From Malania oleifera (taxonomy: Eukaryota > Streptophyta > Magnoliopsida > Santalales > Ximeniaceae), in contig NC_080423.1 in NCBI RefSeq assembly GCF_029873635.1, positions 100,502,991 to 100,566,990 of the forward strand: a DNA stretch of 64,000 nucleotides, in the 5' to 3' direction. Numbering within the stretch: the stretch's first letter is position 1; the number at the start of each line of letters is the position of its first letter. The notes under the pieces are model-generated. The model saw only the letters and a program-made list of their open reading frames with translations, did not search any database and was not told the DNA's origin. Shown in pieces: positions 10,974-23,400 of this stretch. The position numbers were made by a program, and so were the translations under genes.

Positions 10974-13900
10974 CTACCAAATAATTTGACAGAGATAATA
11001 TCACTTTTGTTTTTAACTGCCAATGACACCACTGCTTTTAAAAGACACAAAACATGCAAATGTTTATACAATATATATGTTCAATGTGCACGAGCAGAAG
11101 GAGCCACCATTTAAAACAGGTCCTATGTCCCAACTGTAAGTTGGGAATCTTCAAAATCAATGTGGTTGGGCATGGTATATGATGCTTCCATATTAGATAA
11201 CTACACCATTGTTATTCTTGTGACGCTTCGACTCAAACAGATTCAAAAGCCTTTTCTCCTCATACTTGGTTAAGATAATAGTCATCTTTCATTTCCTCTT
11301 ACAATCCAAAATCCCACTCAAAACAAAAAGGAAAAATAGAAGCACAACTAAATCTGCATTCCGACAGAATGAAGAGAAGCTAGATCCATGATAAAATTCA
11401 AAGGCACAGCAACATTGTTGGATGAAGCAAAGGAATTTTTGGAAAGGGGCATGCTACACCACTGTAAGCCCACTGCAATTCTTACTGACAACTTACCTAG
11501 TCAATCCCACACCAACCATAACACGTTCATATAAGCATGAGGTGCAGTGCATCCAGGGTTTCTGTGACTTGATTACTTAATTTTTATTTTTTTATTATGT
11601 AGGTGGGATTACAAGGCAACAATTTATTTCTGCTTGTACAAAAAGTGTAAAGTAAATTTAAGGACAATAAAAAAATGCATTTCAATTTCAATTAATAAAC
11701 AATATAAACTTACGACTCTGGAAGTTCGACATATACCTTATTGTTGATGTTGGCTTCAATGGAAGTTGACCTCACAGGGTTGTTGCTTGGCCTCTCATAC
11801 GAGCAGGAGTTGGATGCAATAGAAGCAATCTGTTTATCATCAAAAACAGCAGATATAACAGCCCAATATTCAGATTTCTCCTGCTCTGTCAGATCAATGA
11901 CTTGAATGAAAGTGGGAAGCAGGCGCTGAAATTGATCCTCCTGCATAGGAATAGATCATTTAATGAATTTCCCAATGTCTCTTCAATAAAAAAGTCCTCT
12001 ATGTGGTTATTTAACGAGCTCTTATTGCTTATGCACAATAATTTTCAAACTAGATGCCATTGAAGGCTAAAACAAGCTGGTATCTGAGGATTTTAGAAAG
12101 CATATTATTTATGGATGAAATGCAATAATAAATTTCTTCACTAGTGAACTTACACAGAAGCCATTAATTTTTATACCTTCACCCAATGAGCTTTGAAAGA
12201 TGCCATTAATTTTTGTTTGTATTTGATGCTTTAGAATATTTTAGAAAATTTAACTCCAAAGTACATGTGTAGCTTTTTATCTTCTCATAAAGCTATGAAG
12301 ACTATTTTATAAAAATCTGAAAGTTCATCTGACTAGATTTTTAGTTTATCTTCATATACAACAAGAGCAAGCTTTTATAGCATGTTTAAGCTTAGAGGAT
12401 TTCAAATGAAAATAGACATAGGATCACAACTAGAAAGAAAAAAAGTCAAAATACAAAAGAACATGCTTGCACACATCAAGGTACCTTACCAATAGATTTT
12501 TTATATTGTATGCATATTCTGCATGTCCCCTGCTTTTGTCCAACTTACCATCACCGATAGGAGGGTATTAAATAATATCCATACCATCTGCATGGCTTCT
12601 CAAATTCTCCAACCCCCGTATTCCGTATTACTAAATATTTAGGCAATTAGTAAAACAAGTCTTGACTCAATGATAAGGGTTTTATATCTAAACCTGAAGG
12701 TTTGAGTTTCAAATCAGGCAAATAGCTACTCCAAGTATGAAGGTAAGACAGAATACAGAGCGTTGTGCAGGCATTACACTTCATTTAGGCAATTGCAAAA
12801 ATGAAATTATAATTTCTTTATCTAGTTTTCTTTCAAAGAAAATTCTTCCTTCATAACTTAATAAAATTTTAAAATTTCTTTGCATGTTTAGCATTGAGAG
12901 AAGTCATTCATGCATAAAAATCAAGCAAAATCAAGAGGCAGGATATTGTTATTGTTGAGGGCCATGAAGTACAAAATTGGCACTCAAGTAGTTCTCATGA
13001 TCAACAAGAAGAGTCACATGAAAATTATTTTAAAATTATTTCATATTTTATTTCTTTCTTCAGTATAAAAAGAAGAAAGGGAGGAGGGGGGAATTCTGCC
13101 ATTCCATATATGATGTTCAATTAGTTGGTTCATCCTCTAACCAGATAACTAAACAAAAAACTCTTAAACTAATCTCTTTAATATGTTGGCCAATGATAAA
13201 AGTTGAAAGAGAGAGAGAGCATTGCAAATATGTTCTCTAAGTTTACATTGCATATCTATACTTCTGTCTAAAGATTGGGGATGTACGACATACCTTGTGG
13301 TACATTCCATCTCTGCAAAGTGTATACTTCTCCAAACAAGTACACCAATCCCCATGTCCTGGCTCAAACCACCACTCATCAGAGACCTATATTGAATTTA
13401 AAAAGAGTTAGTTAAGTAGGGAACATAATTTTCAAACTTTTCAACTGGAAACATTTTGGTTTGTGTTGTTTTCGTTTCCATTTCCACTTTTTAAAACTCT
13501 AACCAGATGAAACTTATTTGTAAACTTCTGAGTGAGAACATTTTCCAAAAAGCTAACAATGTTTCAACTTTGAGACATGGAAACAAACCAGATAGAACAC
13601 AAATAACATGGAGAAGGAAACTGTTAAAACTTGATATACATTGTTGGCCTACAACCTAATAGCTTAAACTTTTAGGTAAAGTGGTATCTAACATGGCATC
13701 AGAGCTGGTTACCAGGGTCCTGAGTTCCGGTCTTGCTGCCCACGTTTATTGTGTGGTGTTTAAAAAAATTATTGTCTCCTATCATGGGTGCTATTTATTG
13801 TGTGTTTATCCCTTCACATGCTGTCAGGCTGCATGTGCGGGGGAGTTTTAAAACTCAATATACATTGTTGGTCCACAACCTAATAGCTTAAATTTTTAGG

Positions 13901-14447
13901 TAAAGTGGTAATCTAATAGAAACAACAAAAACCAAAACACTCCCAGAAACACAGTTCCACACTGTTTGCCAACAAATCATGCATCGACACAAAACCCTAA
14001 CTGCCACTGAATATGAAAATTAATGAAATTTTGTCACATTTACAAGCAGTATTTTTCTTTTTTTTAAACTATGAATTGCTTTAGTCACTGTTTGGTCAGG
14101 TCATCCTGTAGGTCAGATTACATGTTAAATACAATGGTCATTGTTCAAAGTACATGCCTCCGGATAAGATCAGATAACAAGAAACTAGGTGACACAGGCA
14201 ATAATAAATGAAGGGACATTAATTTAGGATGGCCACCAAGAGATGAACAACAATTGGAAAGATAACATCATAAGCCAATCTTGAAGAATTATTTTGTCAA
14301 ACTTGAGAAGCAATAGAATGCCATAAGCAAAATAATAAAATGTTGTTTTGTCAAATTTGAGAAGTAGCATGCTGATAGACAGAAACTATTCTAAAGGTAG
14401 AACTCCTTGGGAGGGAATGCAACTGGAGGAGGTAATTAAGTTATATG

Positions 14448-14489
<42 letters not shown>

Positions 14490-17400
14490 TATTGGATCAT
14501 AATTGAAGAATTAAGTGACTGACTAAACAATCAGATGGCGGAGTAACATAGTGGACAAAGTAATCCTGTAATACAGAGGGTCATTGCCTATTTTGTTCCG
14601 CTAAGCAGACTTAAAGATGGTGTCTGAACATGGGCCTAATCTCCAACATTTTTTGCATTATGTGGCCATTCCCAGGACTTCAACCTATGCACTTGCATGA
14701 ATGTGTACTACATACAATATGTTTACTATAAACAAGCATTTTAAAAAAATATACATACATACATATATACACACTGTTAGATTACCACTTTACCTAAAAG
14801 CTTAAGTTGTTAGGTTGTGGGCCAACAATGTATATCAAGCTTTAAGACACACACACACACACACACATCACACATAACAGAGGAGTCTGATTTGTAAGTT
14901 GACCTTTGGGACATGTAGTGCAGGAACCTTCTGCCATGAATGTGCACTTAAATATAGGTTCAATCCCGCAAGGCATCAAAACCAAGACATCCAATTTGAC
15001 AGCTTGCCCTTAATGAGCACAGTAAGCACTAGTACACACATTTCAAATTAATACTATATCCTGCAAGCAGATAGATGGGTGTATGTGCATGCTAGAACAT
15101 CAATGCCATATGAGTCTTTATTGCATGTGCAATGTGACTGATCAAAAGCACACACAAACATGCAATGATCTGCTGCCAAGGCCCTTCAATAGGGAGGTCT
15201 TGCCAATACAATGATACATTACAGAATTAGGAAATATATTAAGAAATATAGTTGGTGAGATGTCTATCCCATGAAAATTAGTACCTTGTAAAAAGCCAAC
15301 CCATGGAAAGCAACTAATCAAGTAGCAAAATCTAAGAATTGCTTTAGCTTATGTGTTACAGAAACACTAATAAAGAAGCAAGTTTATTAAGCAGATGATG
15401 GTGATTTTTTAGCCAGAGGGTGTGGGCTTCCTCTTTGGAGAGTTTCATGCTATATGTTTTGGGGTTTTGGCAAGTGGAAAGGGAGGAAAGCTCTGTGGCA
15501 TTGTACCGTTTTGGCCATCAATTGGAGGAAATGCTAGAATCTTTAAAGGTGTAATCACTTCCATTAATATGCTTTGGAGTAGAGTTGTGCTCCCTGTACC
15601 CCTCTGGTGCTCTTGGCTGGTGGCTTCTTTTGTCATGTTTCTCTGGAAGACTAACAGCAGGATTGGTGGTTCGCATTACTTTATTAGAATAGTCTTGTAA
15701 CTACCTTCGTTTTGCCTAGCTGTTTCCCTTTTGCAATTGGAGGGTTTTTTGCTTTCACTTTTTTTTTTTTTGTTGTACTCCTTTCTTCCTTTAATATAAT
15801 TCTATGTTTATCAAAAAATTTTAAAAAAATAGCCAGAGCTAATAAAATCAACTAAAGTTCAGAGAGATCATGAAATAGATGTCACACAGGTAATGTTCAA
15901 TTGAATCTGCCCATGGCACTATCTTCTGCATTACATACATTAGCTGCTAATGTTCTTGCTGAGACAAGACACTGTTAATTTTCTTCAATGTGTCCATTTA
16001 CAGGAAATATTATTTGAAATAAAATATAGGACTAATGATCCTAAAGTAACATTGCAAGTCTATTCTCTAAGATTTATTATTATTGTTATTATTATATTTA
16101 TTAAACATATTTTTGCAACTTCTTCATACATCAAAGAGATTGACAGGTTGCCTTAAAAGACAAAAAATGGACATGTTTGGTTACGGTTTAGGATATATAT
16201 TTTCTGTAGAGACCCGAACCCATAAAAATAAGAAAAGGGGTAAAAAAGGGATTTTTCAGGCTTCGTCGACGAAGCCAATGTTCTCGTCGATGAAGGCAAT
16301 GCAGCACTTCGTCACCGAAATTCAGAGTCTCGTCGACGAAGAGATCCCGACCGACAAGGAAAATATCAGGCTTGGGTTCGTTGATGAGGGAGGAGGTTCG
16401 TCGATGAACAACCTTCTATGGTTCGTCAACAAGGGACCAATTCATCGACGAATTTGACTAGGTCAAAAGGCCTATAAATAGGATTTTTCATTGCTTAAGG
16501 GTTAAGAAACCCAAAATTCTCTCTCTCTCTCTCTCTCTAGAACCGGCGAGTTCTCTCTCTCTCTCTCTACGATCCTTCGCCGTTCATCGCCTATTTCGAC
16601 GATTAGAAGTTACTGCGAGGATCAAGGAGCTAAGATCTACAGTACTAGCGAAGCAGATTCTTGTTTTCGTGAAAAGTCGGGATTTGGATTTTCGAGCATT
16701 TTGGTTTCTGTTTCGAAATCAGGTAAGGGGATTATGTTTAATATAGTGTTTTAATGTTTTTGATCCAATGGAGATAGTTATGGAATGGAGTATTTATGTT
16801 TTCAATTGTTCTTTTGAAAACCAACCGTTTGAAATGCTTGTTTTCAAACCTAGGATATACGATATGATATTTTGAGTACAAATGAACCGTGGAAAGTTCG
16901 GTTTGATCCTACAAACCATTTATTCAATGTTTTCCGTGGTTGCCTATGGGCCATGTTTTAAATATGGAAAATTGTGTGGCATGTGAATATGATTTTTAGA
17001 GTGATGGAAATACCAGGATGGGTATGTTTGTGTAATACTGAACTATTTTCGGAAATACTGGAACTGTTTTGGGAATTGCAGGAACTTTATAAGAGGGCTG
17101 AGGTCGAGTTTGTAATAAATGGCCGAGCCCGTGTTTTATGAAATGTGTTTTAAAGTACAATTTTAATTATCTAAATTGCACGATATGCTTTAGGAAACCT
17201 GATAACCCAGTGTTGTGAGCACGGTACCATTGCTAGAGAGAGTTGCACCATTTGTCCGCATGCGCTCACATTTATGAGAGTATGGTGTTGGGTGGTCCTA
17301 GCCGATTGACCTTGGTAGAGGTAGTACCCTTCTAAGAAGTGGTAAGGCAATCGGACCCGCAAGTGGTTTGCGGAAGCCTGCCGTCGGTGAATGCAGGGAG

Positions 17401-20400
17401 TTGAGTTGACTTAACTTGGGTTGATCCCCCGGGTTTTTGTCCAGTCTTCGGGCCGCACAACCCTAACCACGGGGGTTTATACATGGCGAGTAGTTCCAGG
17501 GTGTATCTTTCATGCATATCTGTATATTTATGTAATGATATTATTATTTCTAGAATTGTTTTATATTGTGAGAAATGAGTATTTATATACTATGTTTAGT
17601 AAAAGAGACATGTATGGTGATTTTGAAATACACTAAGAGGCATGCTGACAACACACACTGTCACTAACTTAATCTTGCTTACTGAGAGGTGTCTCACCCC
17701 CATTGTACAATGTATCTTTTCAGGGAATCCCAGAGATCGAGTTTAGCGGGATCCAAGGGGGTGTAAACTAGTTTAGTTACTTTTTGTGAGTGTCTTCAAG
17801 AACTCAAATATGAGTAGTTTATGTAGTATGCCTTCGGGCTTGTATTATCGGTCGAGTGGACCGATTTAGTTGACTTACTATTATGAGATGTAATATGTGT
17901 ATGGGAAGAACCGTGATATATATTGTGATTTAGACTCTGGTAATAGAAAATAGAAAATGTTTTGTTATTTCCGCTGCATATCTTGTATGTTGAGATGGTA
18001 TCAGGTACATAGACGTCATTAAAGTAGCACCCTGGGCCCACGTGTTGGGTTGGGGCGTTACATTTTCTGTTACTGGAAACACAGGATACAAATAATACAG
18101 GAAATCTGCATTTGGTTAAGGTTCTCTTGCAAAAACTATTTTCAGAACTATAAAAAAAACACCCTTGAAAATATGAGTTTTGAAGATGAAGAGTCAAAGA
18201 CTGATTGGACAGATTCAAGACCAAATCCTTGGATGCTACCTCTCATTCGTCTTTTTTTTTCGAATGTAGCATAATGCTTCAAAGAGAGTAATTTAAAAAG
18301 AATGGGATCCGTAGATCTTTTTGTGATGGGGGCTTGATTGGAGCTCTAGATCTGTTTTCCATTTGATAGATATAGATGTGTTTTAACTGTGAGTGCCATG
18401 GAGTTGGAGCCCAAGATCCGTGTTTGTCATAGAGGTTACACAGATCTAAGGCACTGTGCTTGACCATGAGTTGCTGGAGATTTGGAGCCCTAGATCCATG
18501 TTTTTCTATAGCCTTGGGGATCGGCTCCATCACTAAATTCAAGTTTAAACAAACCTATGCCCAGACAACTATTAAGCCCACAAAAATCTATCAAGCCTAA
18601 TGCAACCTCATTAAACGAGGCCATTAATGATACTAACGCAAGCCGATGAAATGAGCTCAACCAAGCCTGTAACTGAGCCGATCAAGAGCCAAAATGAACC
18701 AAGTCCGTTCATGTTCAGGTTTAACTCGTTTATTCATGGAGCCCCAAAATTGGGCTTAGGAATTGCTCATTTATATAATGAACACGCCTGAATGAGCTCC
18801 TGAGCTGCCTGTGAGCGGCTTGGTTCATTTGCAGCCATCCCTTTTGTGTTAATGTACACTTGCACTGCCTGAGACGACACAAGTATTAGGAGGAAACAAG
18901 CATTTTTGATGACTCTGGTTTGCACCTTAACAGTATATCAGCAGAAAATTTCTGTGTGGAGGTCATCAGAATCACCCCAAATATACCACAATCAGCACAC
19001 ATCAGTACCAGGAATGAACAACACAGCAGCAATGCAGAATCGGGCAGCACAAACTATTTCAAAACAGCATCCAGAACTTCAAGAGGCAGCTATGACCACA
19101 GAACTGAAGTTACATTATCCTAGGAGGAATCAGACATAAATAGTCTCTCACCAAAGCCAGCTTTGGCCACAATAAACAGAGCATACCACAAATAAAAACA
19201 GCAGGCACGCAAGCAGCAGTGCAGACACTCATAAACAACCTGGAAGCATCTAGAAACATATGCAGGCATGATCAGGGACACTCACAACATCATAACAGTA
19301 CCATCACTCAACAACCAATCAGAGGAAGTATTAGAGGAGCAACAGTACACAGGAAATAGTATGTGCCTGTCTTTACATCAGCAACCTACCACGAGCCACA
19401 CAACACCCACAAGAGTTGCTCATTACTGAGAAGAGGAGATGAAATTCTAAATGAGACTCAAACCAGAGAAGAGATCTCTATTTTAAGAGCCAAAAAAGGA
19501 GAGAAAGGAATAAATAGAAATAGATGCAACTCAGATTAATCAGGTTTAAGAGAAGTTTATTCCTACAATACTACAGATCTGCATTGGAATTCTTTGAATT
19601 TTTTTTTTTTTGTATTCCTAAATGTAGATATTTTCCTTTATCTTCAACCAATCATACATGAGGATGAAGAGATTGAAGATGATGTAACCAATGTTTTTCA
19701 TGGCTGATTTGTAGATTTGCATTGGTGGGGTCTATTATTTCCCTCTGAAATATTAACATTATCCTTAGGCCCTGTTTGGAACTCGAAAATATTAGGAAAA
19801 AGAAAGGAAAATATCAAGGAGTTCACATTTTCATGTTTGGCAATCAAAGAAAGCGAGAAAGAAAATAAAAAAATATACCAAAACTATGAACAAAATTTTG
19901 ATTTTCTGCATCATTAACATTTAGTTTTTCTTAATTTTTAGTCATATTAAAACAAACTTTCATTTTTGATAATATTTAAAAGAGAAGGAAAATATAAGAG
20001 AAAATGAGTTTCCCCCTTATTTTCCTTTCCCCAAACAAAATTCTTGATCCAAATGGAATCTTAAGGTTACAGATGTTGAAAAATATAGAACTCATTTCAG
20101 GATAAAACACAGGCAGAGTAATCAAGCAATTGAAGCTGAAAACTCAACCTTTTTGTATAACCTTGCATAAGCTTCCCATCGCTTTATTTGAAAAGAAGAT
20201 CTTCTGTTGACTACAGCTTCTGAAGCTGCAAGTCCAAAGCTCACAGCAACAAGTAGCTCTCTCCCACCCTTATCTACCCTGGAAATACAACTATGTAAGG
20301 AACAAGCAAATTTTCAGCTTAAAATGCACTAGGAATGACTTAAGAGTAATAAGATACCTGACGACAACAGCAGCAAGTAAGTGACTTCCATCCACTCTAA

Positions 20401-23400
20401 GAACAGGGTGTCCTACTTTTAGGGAACTGTACTTCTGACAGACATAATCATCAGAATTCTGATCTTCCAAATCATTGGAGAAACATGAGGACGGTTCAAT
20501 ATCAGAATCATTTAGACTGGTCATTGAAGGCAACTTGTTTTCACTTTCCTTATAAAGCCAATGTGCAGCAAGTCCATGCTCAGCATACTCATGCATCCTC
20601 TAGACAATAAGATGATTATAGCGATCAGCTAAAACCGAAGTGCATATGAGTAACTTGACCTGATATTACATGTCATGAATTCTTGTACCTGTGTCCTTAT
20701 TTGAACTTCCAAAGGTGAAGAGTCAGGACCTTGCACTGCAGTGTGTAGAGACTGCAATTAGAAGAGAAATCTTAGATTTAGAAAGCTGTCCAAAATGGGA
20801 GTCGGAAAAAATAAATATATTTTCATTACTTTCCAAAATAATAATAGTAATAATAATAATATGCTAACAACATAATAATAATAATAATAAAATTCTTCTA
20901 TAGTCAAATGTGCAACAGAAGTAGTTGTAACAACATAATAAAAACAGAAAGCTGCTTAAATATGCTCTTTAAAATAATTTTGAAGCAACGCAATTGGTAC
21001 TGTCAAACTCACAACATGGGAAATTTATTATGTCAGGAAAAGAACATTTGAACAAATATTCCTTTTCATGTAACAAAGCAACTTCTGCAATAATCTGAAT
21101 GCTATCAGAATGGCAATTCAATATGCATTTTATTATGTGTGTGCATGTATTGAGGAATTGGGTAAATTGGAAGACCTAATCACAATAATAGGTCTCTCTC
21201 TCTATTTATAATATGCCAAGTACATTACAATGAACATATTACCTTTATAAACTCATGCTTACTAACACAGCAATAATACACAGCAGTAATACTAAATAAC
21301 TAAATAACTTCAGTAACCAGTAAAACTCCCCCTCAAACTGGAGCATAGATATCATGCACTCCTAGCTTGTAACAAATGGATTTAACCCAAGCACCCCCAA
21401 GGATTTAGTGAATAAATCAACAATTTGGAATTCAAACTTCACATGAGTCGTTGTACTGAGCTTCTACACAAGTATCTCTCGAACAAAGTGACAATCAACT
21501 TCAATGTGTTTCTTTTGTCCTGCTCATAGAAGACTGGGTTGGGGGCAATATAAATAGTAGCTTGATTATCACACATCAACTTTGAAGGCTGAGAATGCAA
21601 AAAACCAAGTTCTTCTAACATGTTCTTTAGCCAAATAAGCTTACATGTAGTGTGGACCATGGCCGATACTCTGACTCAGCACCTGATTGAACCACCACAA
21701 TTAGTTTCTTACTTTTCTAGATATCAAGTCACCACAAAAAAAAAGACATAATATCCGTTCGTGGATCTTTTGTCGGAAGATGATCCAGTCCAATCTGCAT
21801 CTATATATCCTTGCACATAAGTGTGACCCCAATCCTGATAAAAGAGACCTCTCCTAGGAGCATTAGATATTTTAAGATATGATTGATTGCCTCCCAGTAA
21901 TCAAGAAACTGGCTCACAACACTTGTCGCAAAAGATAACTCTGGAATATGTGATAGTTCAACATTCCAACAAGTCTCCAATATCAGTGTCAACCAACAAA
22001 TCACCCACATCTAGCATTAACTTCTTGTTAGGATCCATTGGTGTATAGGTTTGGATCCCAACAGCTCGATCTCATCCAAAAGGTCCAGGACATGCTTCCT
22101 ATTTCATAAAACGGTCCCATATGAGATCTAGATACTTCTATAACCAAGAAGTATTTCAATAACCCTAAACCCTTGGTCTAAAAATTTGTAGAAAATGCTT
22201 CAATTGTTGGATACCTTGATCACCACTGATAATCAAAATATCATCCATGTCCACAACGCGCAGAATCCTATAACAAGTAGTATGATGATAAAATATAGAG
22301 TAATCTACCACAACAAACTGAAGGCAAACTCAAGTACTATGGTAATGAATCAACCAAACCATGCTTTGGGAGAGTACTTCAGACCATACAAGGATCTCTT
22401 GAGACAACACACCCTTAAGCAACAAACCTAGGTGGTTGCTCCATCTAGACCTCCTCATGAAAATCAACATGTAGGAAAACATTCTTCACATCTAACTGAT
22501 GCAAAGGCCAATAACATGTGTTGGCTAAGGAAATGAAAAAAAGGTAAGTTTGGCAACCAGGGAGGATGTGTCAGAAAAATCAAAACCATATGTCCCACTT
22601 AGCAGCAAGGCAGGCCTTCAAGCGAGCAACGAAACCATTTGGGTTCACTTTTATGGTATACGCCTAGCAATAAACAACCACAGCTTATGGATTGACTTTC
22701 ATGGTATACACCTAGCAACAACCAACCGCAGACTTATTGAGAGGAAGAGACACCAATTCTCAAGTATCATTATCATGTCATGCATCCCTTCAACCATTAA
22801 GATCCTCCACCCAGAATGGGATTGGGCTTCAAAAACAAATTTTTGGAAGAAGAACAAAAGACGGAGTACTAACAAAACAATAATATGAGGGTAACAAGAA
22901 ATCATAACAAACAAAATTAGAGATTGGATGTTGGATATAAGTGAATTTCCTTTCCCAACAACAATATGAAGATCAATTGGGAAATAGGATCATTAGACAA
23001 GTGAACTAGAGACATAGAAGTAGAAGCTAGAGGAGGCTCTCTTTCCTTGAGTCGCTGCCATACAGCTGCGAATTAGGATAATCCAAGCAAAATTGGATGA
23101 AGCTGCATGATTGGGAAGAGATAATAGGTTAAAATCAAGAAGACTAGGCAAAGTAAGGGATTCATCAAAATTAGCATGGCTCAAGGATTAGAATAGAATA
23201 GAGTAGACTCAAAGAAGGTGACATAAGCAAAGAAAAAGAATCGATGTTAAGTACGGATTTTACAAGTAGCCTAGAAAAATACACTTGATAATTCCTAGAC
23301 TTTAACTAATGGACAAAGGACACACAACCAACTACATGAGGAGGAAGTGAACAAAAGAGCCTTTTAGAAAATAACTTAATATGGTATTTCACCACCAAGG

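Noticed and set aside
14520..14710. Second tRNA-derived SINE on the minus strand
   Set aside because: A B-box-like ggttgaagtcc is present, but no A-box at the right distance and no flanking direct repeats were found.
17796..18224. 142-codon minus-strand frame
   Set aside because: It crosses the right boundary of the solo LTR at 18062, so it cannot be an old gene; no domain was recognised.
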